DNA of 64,000 nt from Sphingopyxis sp. BE259 (GTDB lineage Bacteria > Pseudomonadota > Alphaproteobacteria > Sphingomonadales > Sphingomonadaceae). The notes below the pieces were generated by a model. It saw only the letters and a list, made by a program, of their open reading frames with translations. It was not told the origin of the DNA and did no database searches. A program made the translations under genes and the position numbers. The DNA is taken from assembly GCF_031457495.1 (NCBI RefSeq), contig NZ_JAVDWM010000001.1:3609725-3673724 (forward strand). The letters run 5' to 3'. Positions 29,830-38,693 of this stretch are shown here, piece by piece; within the stretch, counting starts at the first letter, position 1; the number at the start of each line of letters is the position of its first letter.

Positions 29830-30207
29830 ATGCCGATCGACGCCACCCAGCCCTATGACGACAGCAATATCTTCGCGCGCATCCTGCGCGGCGAGCTGCC
29901 GTCGAAGACCGTCTATGACGACGACTACGCGCTCGCCTTCCACGACATCAACCCGCAGGCGCCGCTGCATATCCTTGTGATCCCCAAGGGCGCCTATGTG
30001 AGCTGGGACGATTTTTCAGCGCGTGCCAGCGACGCCGAAATCGCCGGTTTCGTTCGCGCCGTCGGGCAGGTCGCGCGCGATCAAGGGCTCGTCGCCCCCG
30101 GCTATCGCCTGCTGGCCAACACCGGGCTCGACAGCCATCAGGAAGTCCCGCACCTCCACGTCCATATCTTTGCGGGGCAAAAGCTGGGGCCGATGCTCGC
30201 GCGATAA
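29830..30207 (+). CDS. HIT-family hydrolase (HinT-like)
   Basis: 125 residues. Nucleoside-phosphoramidate hydrolase family. Start DDSNIFARILRGELPSKTVYDDD, substrate loop around LHILVIPKG, and catalytic triad HLHVHIFAGQ near the C-terminus (His-x-His-x-His). Follows hisE by 8 bp. Full family length. Confidence 0.93.
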   Translation: MPIDATQPYDDSNIFARILRGELPSKTVYDDDYALAFHDINPQAPLHILVIPKGAYVSWDDFSARASDAEIAGFVRAVGQVARDQGLVAPGYRLLANTGLDSHQEVPHLHVHIFAGQKLGPMLAR

Positions 30208-30364
30208 ACATCCTTCGCGGGGGCGACGAATAACGCTGTCTATGACCGCCGTCACAGCCGTTTCCCGAAACGCGGCTAAGCGTTCCCGGTGCGCGGCGAC
30301 GGGTGGACAGCAGCCCCTGTTTCCAGCAGGATAGAGGCGCGGGTCAAGGCGGGGAGACGGTGCG

Positions 30365-33300
30365 ATGAAAACGGGATGGCGCGGGATGGCGGCACGCTTT
30401 GCGGGCAAGGCAAAACTCGCACTGATCCTGCCGCTCAGCCTCGCGATGGCGGCCACCGCCGCCGACACCGTCCCGCAGGTCACGCTCGCCACCCCGGGCA
30501 GTTCGGGCACCGGCGACGGCACGATCACCCGCTTCACCCTGCGCTTTTCCGAAGACATGGTGCCGCTCGGCGATCCGCGCGCCGCCGCCCCCGCGACCAA
30601 CGACTGCAAATTGCCCGCGACCGGTCGCTGGGTCGATACCCGCACCTGGGTGCTCGAATTCGACAAGCCGCTGCCCGGCGGGCTGCGCTGCCATGTCGAG
30701 CTGAAGAATGGCCTCAAGACCGCGCGCGGCATCACCGTCGCCGGCAACGAACGCTTCGCGCTCGACACCGGCGGTCCGTCGGCGCGCGCGATCCTCGCGG
30801 GCGGGATTTACGACGGGATCGAGGAGGAGCAGATCTTCCTCGTCGCCACCAACGTCGCCGCCGACCGCTCCTCGGTCGGGCGCTTCGGCTATTGCGCGGT
30901 CGATGGCATCGGCGAAAAGATCCCGCTCGACGTCCTGCCGCGCACCACCGCGACCGAGATATTGACCGGGCTCGGTGACGCCAACTGGTCGCGCCAGTCG
31001 TTCACCTATGACGCCGGGCTGCCGCTGCGCCTGCCCGCGGCGGGCGCCGACCGCGAGGCAGCGCTCGACCGCGTCGTGCCAGTCAAATGCCGCCGCCCGC
31101 TACCCCCCGGCCGCGAGATGGCGGTGGTGTGGGACGCGCGCATTTCGCAAGCAGGCGTCCCCGGCCGCACCGCCGGGCGCGATCAGCGCTTCGATTTCGA
31201 CGTCCGCCCCGCCTTCACCGCCAAAATGTCGTGCCGCCGCGTCAATCCGCAAGCGGGCTGCAACCCGGTTCAGGACGTCACGCTCAGCTTCGCCTCGCCG
31301 GTCGCGCGCGACACCGCGCTCGCCGCGACGCTGACCACCGCCGACGGCAAGCGCCTCACCCCCAAAGTCGACGATGATGACAAGAATGATGCGTATCTCA
31401 CCAGCGTCCGCTTCACCGGCCCGCTGCCGCAGAATGTCGACGCGACGCTGACCTTGCCCGCCGATGTCACCGACCAGAGCGGTCGCAAGCTGCAGAACCA
31501 GTCGAACTTCCCGCTGAAATTCCACATCGACCGCGCCCCGCCGCTGGTCAAATTCGCCGCCGAATTCGGCATCCTCGAAGCGAACGAGGGCGGTGTCCTG
31601 CCCGTCAACGTGCGCGGCGTCGAAGGAACGATGGTCAGCAAGAACCTCAAGATGCCCGCCACCGCGCTCAAGGTCGGCGACGATGATGCCGCGATCGCGC
31701 GCTGGCTGAAACGCGTCGATGACGCCGACGATACCGATTATCGCGACGAAAAGGACCGCACCGGCAAAGACATCCGGGTCAACTACACCGGCAGCAAATC
31801 GGTGTTCGCCGATGCCCCCGCGGGCGGCGAGCGCCGCGACCTGCAACTGACCCCGCCCGGCGGCGGTAAGGAATTCGAAGTCGTCGGCATACCCCTGTCG
31901 GAAAAGGGCTTCCACGTCGTCGAAATCGCCAGCCCCGAACTCGGCGCCGCGCTGCTCGGGCGCAAGGCGACGCGCTATGTCGCGACCGCGGCGCTCGTCA
32001 CCAATATGGCGGTGCATTTCAAATGGGGCCGTGAGGGCTCGCTCGCCTGGGTCACCGCGCTCGACACGGGTCTCCCCGTCGGCGGCGCCGAAATCCGCGT
32101 CACCGACAGCTGCACCGGCCGCCTCCTCGCGCGCGGCACCGCGGACAAGGCCGGGCGCCTTGCCTTTGCGGGCGGGCTGCCCCAGCCCGAAACCTATTCG
32201 AGCTGCGAAGATACGCCCGACCCGACCAAGAGCGAGGGCCATGCGCTGATGGTCAGCGCCCGGTCAGGCGATGATTTCAGCTTCACGCTGACCGATTGGG
32301 GCAGCGGCATCCGCCCCTATGATTTCGACCTCCCCTATGGCTGGTCGGAGCGCGAGGATATTCTCCACACCGTCTTCGACCGTTCGCTCGTCAAGGCGGG
32401 CGAGACCGTCCACATGAAGCATATCCTGCGCCGCCCGGTCGGCACCGGCTTCATGACGCCGCAGCCGCTCGCGGGCAAACTCCGCCTCGTCCACCGCGGC
32501 TCCGACACCGAATTCGAGATGCCCTTCGCCATCGCCGCCACCGGCAGCGGCGACAGCGTGTGGAACGTCCCCGCCTCGGCCCCGATGGGCGATTATGAAC
32601 TCGTCTTCGTGACGAAGGACAAGGATGGCGAGGACAAGACGATCTGGTCGAACCAGTCGGTCAAGGTCGACGAATATCGCCTGCCGACGATGAAGGCCGC
32701 GGTCACCGGGCCGAAAACGGCGCTCGTCCGCCCCGCCGCGGTGCCGCTGTCGCTGTTCGTCGGCTATCTGTCGGGCGGCCCCGCCCCCAACATTCCCGTC
32801 GAGCTGCGCACCAATTTCCGTTCGAGCTGGTCGCCGCCCGAAGATTACCGCGACTGGGATTTCGACGGCCAGCCGGTCAAGGAAGGGGTGATCCAGCTCG
32901 ACGACAGCGGCGACGAACCCGCCGCCGAGTTGCCGCTGGCGCGCTCGGTACCGCTCAAACTCGACGCCAACGGCGCCGCGACCGCCAGTGTGACGGTAGA
33001 CCAGCCGATCACCGAACCGACGGTGATGGCGGCCGAAATGGATTATGAGGACGCCAATGGCGAAACTTTGACCTCCAGCCGCCGCATCACGCTGTACCCG
33101 TCCGCCGTCCGCCTCGGGCTCAAGACCGACGGCTGGCTGATGCGCGACAATGACCTCAAGCTCAATTTCATCGCGCTCGACCTCGACGGCAAGCCGATCG
33201 CGGGCCAGCGCGTCCAAGTCGCGCTCTATAACCGCGAGATCATCACCGCGCGGCGCCGCTTGATCGGCGGCTTCTATGCCTATGACAACCAGATGCGGAC

Positions 33301-36205
33301 GACGAAGCTCGCCGCCAGCTGCTCCGCGACCACCGACCGGCTCGGCCGCGCGCGCTGCGCGATGGCGCCGGGCATTTCGGGCGAGGTGACCGTGGTCGCG
33401 ACGACGCTCGACGCCGACGGCAACGAAGCCCGCGCCGTCCGCTCGGTCTGGCTCGCGGGCGACAATGAATGGTGGTTCGGCGGCGACAATGGCGACCGTA
33501 TGGACGTAATCGCCGAAAAGCCGCGCTACGCCGCAGGCGACACCGCCAGCTTCCAGGTCCGTATGCCGTTCCGCGAAGCGACCGCGCTCGTCACCGTCGA
33601 ACGCGAGGGCGTGCTCTCCAGCTTCGTCGTCCCGCTCAAGGGCACCAACCCCGTCGTCAAGGTCAAGCTGCCCGCGACCTATGCCCCCGACGTCTATGTC
33701 TCGGTGATGGCGGTGCGTGGGCGCGTGACCGGCGATGAAAGCTGGTTCCGCAAGATGAAGCGCGCGGTCGGCTTCAAGATCGAGAATAGCGAAGGTGCCC
33801 CGCCGACCGCCTTGGTTGATCTGGCCAAGCCCGCCTACCGCATGGGTATCGCGCGGATCAAGGTCGGCTGGGAAGGCCACCAGCTCGGCGTCAAGGTGAA
33901 GGCCGACAAGGAAAAATATGCGGTCCGCGAAACCGCGAAGGTCAGCATCGAGGTCAAGACCCCGGGCGGCAAGGCGCCCAAAAACGCCGACGTCGCCTTC
34001 GCCGCCGTCGACGAAGCCTTGCTCCAGCTCGCCCCCAACCAAAGCTGGGAAGTGATCGAGGCGATGATGGGCGAACGCACCCTCGACGTCCTAACCTCGA
34101 CCGCGCAGATGCAGGTCGTCGGCAAGCGGCACTATGGCCGCAAGGCGCTCGAACCCGGCGGCGGTGGCGGCGGTGACCTGTCGGGGCTGACCCGCGAGGA
34201 TTTCCGCCCCGTCCTGCTGTGGAAGGGCAATGTCCCGCTCGATAGCAAGGGCCGCGCCACGGTCGATGTGCCGCTCAGCGACAATCTCTCGGGCTTCCGC
34301 CTCGTCGCGATCGCCACCGACGGATCGCAATATTTCGGCACCGGCGAAACCACCGTCCGCACCGTCCAGGATCTCGGCATCTTTGCCGGAATGCCCGAAC
34401 TCGTCCGCACCGGCGACACCTATGATGCGCGCTTCACGCTGCGCAACGGCACCGATCAGGCGATGGAGGTCACCGCGACCCCGACGCTGTCGCCCGCCGT
34501 CGCGAACGCGCCGCCACTCACCGTCACCATTCCCGCGGGCGGCGCGGTGCCGATCAGCTGGTCGATGACGGCGCCCGAACAGACCGGCCCGATCGAATGG
34601 ACGGTCGAGGCGGTCGCCAAGGGCGGCAAGCAGCGCGACCGGCTGGTGTTCCAGCAGATGGTCGATCCCGCGGTGCCGGTCGAAACCTGGGCCGCCAGCC
34701 TGTTCCGCGTCGGCCCCGCCACGACGCTGCCGATCGCGATCCCGGCAGGCGCGTTGCCCGGCGGTTATGTCGACGTCGCGCTCGCCGGGACGCTCGCGCC
34801 GCCCTTGTCGGGGGTGCGCGACTATATGGCTGCCTATCCCTACACCTGCTTCGAACAATCGACCTCGCGCGCCATCGCGCTTGGTGATCTCGGCCGCTGG
34901 CAGGCGCTGGCCGAAGCCATGCCGACCTACCTCGATAGCGACGGGTTGCTGCGCTACTGGCCGAACGAGCGGATGGAAGGCTCGATCGAGCTCACCGCCT
35001 ATGTGCTGAGCATCACCGCGGCGAACGGTCACGCGATTCCCGAGGCGTCGAAGGCGAAAATGGTGGGGGCGTTGCAGGCGGTGGTCGAGGGACGGCTGAC
35101 CCGAAAAGGTTACGGCCCCTGGGACATCCGCCCCGTCCGCATCGCGGCCTTGGCTGCGCTCGCCCGCAACAATGCTGCCAGCCCGCAACTGGTCGCCGCG
35201 ATCGACGTCGCGCCGATTGATATGGCGACCGGCACCCTCGCCGACTGGCTGGTAGCGATCGAAAAGACGCCGGGGGTCCGCAATGCTCCTTCGCTGCGCA
35301 CCGCAGCCGAAGCCGAGCTGCGCAAGCGCCTTGTTTACGAAGGCACCCGCCTCGATCTTGTCGACGATGCCAAGGCGCCGTGGTGGATGATGACCAGCGG
35401 CGACGAAATGGCAATCAAGGCGCTTGAAGCCGTGCTTGGCCGCAAAGGCTGGGAGGATGACTCGGGCAAGCTGATGGTCGGCGTCGCGCAGCGCCAGCGC
35501 AAGGGTCATTGGGACACCACCCCTGCCAACGCGTGGGGCGCGGTCACCGTCCGCCGCTTCGCCGCCCTCTACCCAGCGAGTGCGATCACCGGGGTCACCA
35601 ACATTAGCCTCGCGAGCGCCACCGCTTCGCAAAACTGGCCGCTGCCCGCCGAAGCGCCCTCGGCGCTGCGCGTCGCGCTGAACGCGGCAACGATGGGCCT
35701 GAAGCATGACGGCAACGGCGCGCCTTGGGCGACGGTCAGCGTCAAGGCGGCGGTGCCGCTCAAGGAGCCGCTCAACGCTGGCTACCGGATCAAGCGCTCG
35801 GTCAGCATCGTCAAGGCCGCGAACAAGGACCGCTTGACCCGCGGCGACGTGATCAAGGTGCGGATCGAGGTCGTCGCGGCCGCGGGCCGGACGTGGGTTG
35901 TGATCAACGATCCGATCGCTCCCGGCGCGACGATCGTCGGCAACCTCGGCGGCCAGTCCGAAATGCTCGCCGATCAGGCCAGCGGATCGGGCGCGCAGCC
36001 AAGCTACGTCGAACGCGGCCGCGACAGCTGGCGCGGCTATTTCGGCTGGATGCCCGCGGGCACCCACGCGGTCGAATATGTCGTGCGCCTCAACGGCTCG
36101 GGCCGCTTCAACCTGCCGCAGACGCGGGTCGAGGCGATGTATTCGCCCGCGATCCGCGGCCAGTGGCCGAATGCGCCGATGACGGTGGCGAGTGTGGGGT
36201 CGTGA
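30365..36205 (+). CDS. Bacterial alpha-2-macroglobulin family protein (YfhM-like)
   Basis: Periplasmic protease trap of 1946 residues. The reactive thioester motif C1495-F-E1497-Q1498 (YPYTCFEQSTSR) is intact, so it should covalently capture proteases. Order: signal peptide (about 1-33), a string of macroglobulin and bacterial-specific MG domains, bait region before about 1300 (a KALEPGGGGGGDLSGLTRED linker occurs here), A2M domain, thioester domain, receptor-like C-terminal domain. Many family members (E. coli YfhM) are lipoproteins; here AATAADTV follows the signal without a lipobox cysteine, so it is probably soluble. Upstream of pbpC, its usual partner. Confidence 0.94.
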   Translation: MKTGWRGMAARFAGKAKLALILPLSLAMAATAADTVPQVTLATPGSSGTGDGTITRFTLRFSEDMVPLGDPRAAAPATNDCKLPATGRWVDTRTWVLEFDKPLPGGLRCHVELKNGLKTARGITVAGNERFALDTGGPSARAILAGGIYDGIEEEQIFLVATNVAADRSSVGRFGYCAVDGIGEKIPLDVLPRTTATEILTGLGDANWSRQSFTYDAGLPLRLPAAGADREAALDRVVPVKCRRPLPPGREMAVVWDARISQAGVPGRTAGRDQRFDFDVRPAFTAKMSCRRVNPQAGCNPVQDVTLSFASPVARDTALAATLTTADGKRLTPKVDDDDKNDAYLTSVRFTGPLPQNVDATLTLPADVTDQSGRKLQNQSNFPLKFHIDRAPPLVKFAAEFGILEANEGGVLPVNVRGVEGTMVSKNLKMPATALKVGDDDAAIARWLKRVDDADDTDYRDEKDRTGKDIRVNYTGSKSVFADAPAGGERRDLQLTPPGGGKEFEVVGIPLSEKGFHVVEIASPELGAALLGRKATRYVATAALVTNMAVHFKWGREGSLAWVTALDTGLPVGGAEIRVTDSCTGRLLARGTADKAGRLAFAGGLPQPETYSSCEDTPDPTKSEGHALMVSARSGDDFSFTLTDWGSGIRPYDFDLPYGWSEREDILHTVFDRSLVKAGETVHMKHILRRPVGTGFMTPQPLAGKLRLVHRGSDTEFEMPFAIAATGSGDSVWNVPASAPMGDYELVFVTKDKDGEDKTIWSNQSVKVDEYRLPTMKAAVTGPKTALVRPAAVPLSLFVGYLSGGPAPNIPVELRTNFRSSWSPPEDYRDWDFDGQPVKEGVIQLDDSGDEPAAELPLARSVPLKLDANGAATASVTVDQPITEPTVMAAEMDYEDANGETLTSSRRITLYPSAVRLGLKTDGWLMRDNDLKLNFIALDLDGKPIAGQRVQVALYNREIITARRRLIGGFYAYDNQMRTTKLAASCSATTDRLGRARCAMAPGISGEVTVVATTLDADGNEARAVRSVWLAGDNEWWFGGDNGDRMDVIAEKPRYAAGDTASFQVRMPFREATALVTVEREGVLSSFVVPLKGTNPVVKVKLPATYAPDVYVSVMAVRGRVTGDESWFRKMKRAVGFKIENSEGAPPTALVDLAKPAYRMGIARIKVGWEGHQLGVKVKADKEKYAVRETAKVSIEVKTPGGKAPKNADVAFAAVDEALLQLAPNQSWEVIEAMMGERTLDVLTSTAQMQVVGKRHYGRKALEPGGGGGGDLSGLTREDFRPVLLWKGNVPLDSKGRATVDVPLSDNLSGFRLVAIATDGSQYFGTGETTVRTVQDLGIFAGMPELVRTGDTYDARFTLRNGTDQAMEVTATPTLSPAVANAPPLTVTIPAGGAVPISWSMTAPEQTGPIEWTVEAVAKGGKQRDRLVFQQMVDPAVPVETWAASLFRVGPATTLPIAIPAGALPGGYVDVALAGTLAPPLSGVRDYMAAYPYTCFEQSTSRAIALGDLGRWQALAEAMPTYLDSDGLLRYWPNERMEGSIELTAYVLSITAANGHAIPEASKAKMVGALQAVVEGRLTRKGYGPWDIRPVRIAALAALARNNAASPQLVAAIDVAPIDMATGTLADWLVAIEKTPGVRNAPSLRTAAEAELRKRLVYEGTRLDLVDDAKAPWWMMTSGDEMAIKALEAVLGRKGWEDDSGKLMVGVAQRQRKGHWDTTPANAWGAVTVRRFAALYPASAITGVTNISLASATASQNWPLPAEAPSALRVALNAATMGLKHDGNGAPWATVSVKAAVPLKEPLNAGYRIKRSVSIVKAANKDRLTRGDVIKVRIEVVAAAGRTWVVINDPIAPGATIVGNLGGQSEMLADQASGSGAQPSYVERGRDSWRGYFGWMPAGTHAVEYVVRLNGSGRFNLPQTRVEAMYSPAIRGQWPNAPMTVASVGS

Positions 36206-36229
36206 TGGAACACTCGCCTTCCCTCTCTC

Positions 36230-36309
36230 CGTTCGTGTCGAGCGAAGTCGAGACACCCCGAAGGCGCGCGCCATCCCCATGGGCATCTCGACTTCGCTCG
36301 ATGCGAACG
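36230..36309. repeat. Palindromic intergenic repeat, family E
   Basis: 80-bp imperfect inverted repeat. Left arm begins CGTTCGTGTCGAGCGAAGTC, right arm ends CTCGATGCGAACG; the pairing covers about 29 bp per arm. The only copy I see in this window. It lies between the macroglobulin gene and pbpC, followed 29 bp later by a family-A repeat. Confidence 0.75.
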
Positions 36310-36338
36310 GGGAACGAAAAGGGGAACATCCAAGACCT

Positions 36339-36441
36339 CGTCACCCTGAACTTGTTTCAGGGTTCATGGCCTGCCCTGTCTTTCGGCGCTGCGCCGAACG
36401 AGAACACAGGCCATGGATGCTGAAACAAGTTCAGCATGACG
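36339..36441. repeat. Palindromic intergenic repeat, family A, copy 2
   Basis: About 103 bp, arms CGTCACCCTGAACTTGTTTC and GAAACAAGTTCAGCATGACG. Same family as the copies at 5734 and 41699. The ATG inside the right terminal CATGACG (36436-36438) is the start codon of pbpC. Confidence 0.9.
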
Positions 36442-38589
36442 GAAGAAAGAAAAGCAGGGGCTAGAGCGCCCCGTAAAAGCCGCTGGCCCCACATCCTCGC
36501 CTGGCTCGCGCTCACCGCGCTCATCCTCGCCACCATCGCCCACCTCGCCACCCGCCCACCCCCCATGCCGACCTACGCCGCCGTCCGCGCCGACTGGCAG
36601 CCCAGCGAAGCCTGGCTCTACGACCGCGACGGACAGCTGCTGGACAGCGAGCGCGTCAATTTCGAACGCCGCCGCCTCGCCTGGGTACCGCTGAACGCCA
36701 TCAGCCCCGCCGTCCGCAAGGCCGTCGTGCAAAGCGAAGACCGCCGCTTCTGGTCGCACGGCGGGGTCGACTGGCTCGCGGTCGCCAGCGCGATTCGGTC
36801 GCGCTGGACGGGAGACCGCTCACGCGGCGCCTCGACACTGCCGATGCAGCTCGCGGCCTTCCTCGACCCGAGCCTCGCCCAGCCGGGCAAGCGCGACTGG
36901 CGCACCAAACTCCGCCAGATGCGCGCCGCGCAAGCACTCGCCGCAACCTGGTCGCATGCGCAAATGCTCGAAGCCTATTTCAACCTCGTCCCGCTGCGCG
37001 GCGAAGCGCAGGGCATCGGCGCCGGGTCGCGCGCCTTGTTCGGCAAGCGCCCCGCCGACATGACCCGCACCGACGCCGCGCTCTTCGCGGGCCTGCTCCC
37101 CAATCCGACCGCAGGCGCCGAAGCCCTCGGCCGCCGCGCCTGCCGTGTCGCCCAAACCAAAGATTGCACCGCGATCCGCGCCGCCGCCGCGACCCTCGTC
37201 TCGGGCGAACATGCCGCGCGCTTCGACCCCGCGCTCGCCCCCCACCTCGCCGTCCGCCTGCTCGACAAGCCCGGCAAGCGCGTCACCACCACGATCGACC
37301 GCCGGATCCAGACCGCCGCGATCGTCGCGCTTCGTCGTCAGCTTGCCGGGCTTGGTTCGGACCGTGTCCGCGACGGCGCGGTCGTCGTGCTTGACAATGC
37401 GACTGGCGAAGTGCTCGCCTATGTCGGCGGGGTCGGTTTGCAATCGACCGCCGCCTCGGTCGACGGCGCCAATGCGCGGCGGCAGGCGGGATCGACGCTC
37501 AAGCCGCATCTCTATGCGCAGGTGATCGAACATGGCTGGCTCACCGCCGCCTCGATCCTCGACGACAGCCCAGTCCAGCTCGACACCGCCTCGGGCCTCT
37601 ATGTCCCGAAAAACTACGACCACAGCTTCAAGGGGCCGGTCAGCGTCCGCCACGCGCTCGCCTCGTCGCTCAATGTCCCCGCCGTCCGCGCTCTCGTCAT
37701 CGACGACGTTCAGCAGTTCCGCGACCGCCTGTGGGCGCTCGGCTATCACGGCCTGGTCGAGGACGGCGAATATTACGGCTTTTCCCTCGCGCTCGGTTCA
37801 GCCGAAGTGTCGTTAGTCGAACAGGCCAACGCCTTTCGCACCTTTGCGAATCTCGGGCGCTGGTCGCCGGTCCATTTCACGCCGGGAGACCGGGCCGGCG
37901 AGCCGCAGCAGATCGTCAATCCCGCCGCCGCCTTCATCGTCGGCGACATCCTCGCCGACGCCTCGGCCCGCGCCGACGCCTTCGGCGCCGACAGCGCACT
38001 CCGCCTCCCGTTCTGGGCCGCCGCCAAGACCGGCACCTCGAAAGGGATGCGCGACAATTGGTGTATCGGCTGGTCCGACCGCTTCACCGTCGCGGTCTGG
38101 GTCGGCAATCTCGAGGGCGATTCGATGCGCGCCGTGTCGGGCACCTCGGGCGCCGCGCCGATCTGGCGCGACGTCATGCTTGCGCTCCACGCCGGAAATC
38201 CGGGCAAGCCGCCGAAAATGCCCTCGGGCGTCGAGGCGCGCCAGATCACCCTGTCCGGCACCCGCGAACCGCCGCGCCGCGAATATTTCCTGACCGGCAC
38301 CGCGCAAACCGAAATGGCCGCAGCGCCGCAAGCCGCCCGCCGCCCGCGCATCACCAGCCCGGTCAGCGGAAGCGTCTATGCGCTCGACCCCGACATCCCG
38401 ATCGATCGCCAGCGCCTCGCGGTCACCGTCAGCGGTGCGGTGACTGGCTACCGCCTGATCCTCGACAAGAAACCGCTCGGCGATGCCGATGCAGGCCAGC
38501 AGATCCTGCCGCGCCCGGGAAGCCATATACTCGCCCTCGTCGATCCCGGGGGGCGGATGATCGACCGGGTGCGCTTCACAGTGCGATAA
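36436..38589 (+). CDS. pbpC: Penicillin-binding protein 1C
   Basis: Bifunctional peptidoglycan synthase of 717 residues. A cytoplasmic basic tail (about 1-18), one TM helix (about 20-38), glycosyltransferase domain with VQSEDRRFWSHGGVDW, then transpeptidase domain with S353-TL-K356 (AGSTLKPH), SLN and KTGTSKGMRDNW, and a C-terminal BiPBP-type beta domain. The family is usually coexpressed with alpha-2-macroglobulin, as here; together they are thought to protect and repair the wall after outer-membrane breach. Its ATG lies inside the right arm of a repeat; the next in-frame Met (about 44) would remove the membrane anchor. Confidence 0.94.
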   Translation: MTEERKAGARAPRKSRWPHILAWLALTALILATIAHLATRPPPMPTYAAVRADWQPSEAWLYDRDGQLLDSERVNFERRRLAWVPLNAISPAVRKAVVQSEDRRFWSHGGVDWLAVASAIRSRWTGDRSRGASTLPMQLAAFLDPSLAQPGKRDWRTKLRQMRAAQALAATWSHAQMLEAYFNLVPLRGEAQGIGAGSRALFGKRPADMTRTDAALFAGLLPNPTAGAEALGRRACRVAQTKDCTAIRAAAATLVSGEHAARFDPALAPHLAVRLLDKPGKRVTTTIDRRIQTAAIVALRRQLAGLGSDRVRDGAVVVLDNATGEVLAYVGGVGLQSTAASVDGANARRQAGSTLKPHLYAQVIEHGWLTAASILDDSPVQLDTASGLYVPKNYDHSFKGPVSVRHALASSLNVPAVRALVIDDVQQFRDRLWALGYHGLVEDGEYYGFSLALGSAEVSLVEQANAFRTFANLGRWSPVHFTPGDRAGEPQQIVNPAAAFIVGDILADASARADAFGADSALRLPFWAAAKTGTSKGMRDNWCIGWSDRFTVAVWVGNLEGDSMRAVSGTSGAAPIWRDVMLALHAGNPGKPPKMPSGVEARQITLSGTREPPRREYFLTGTAQTEMAAAPQAARRPRITSPVSGSVYALDPDIPIDRQRLAVTVSGAVTGYRLILDKKPLGDADAGQQILPRPGSHILALVDPGGRMIDRVRFTVR

Positions 38590-38693
38590 AGCGCCTGTCA
38601 TGGTCCTGAAATTATGTTGCGCTGGCGCGCGGAGCGGTTAGTCTGCGGCGCCAGGAGACGGACGGCAGTTCAGCCGCCACAAGGGGATCATTC

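Noticed and set aside
32264..34042. Minus-strand frame of 592 residues and a neighbour at 34091-36286 inside the macroglobulin gene
   Set aside because: Both are antisense shadows of the 1946-residue gene with no recognisable domains.
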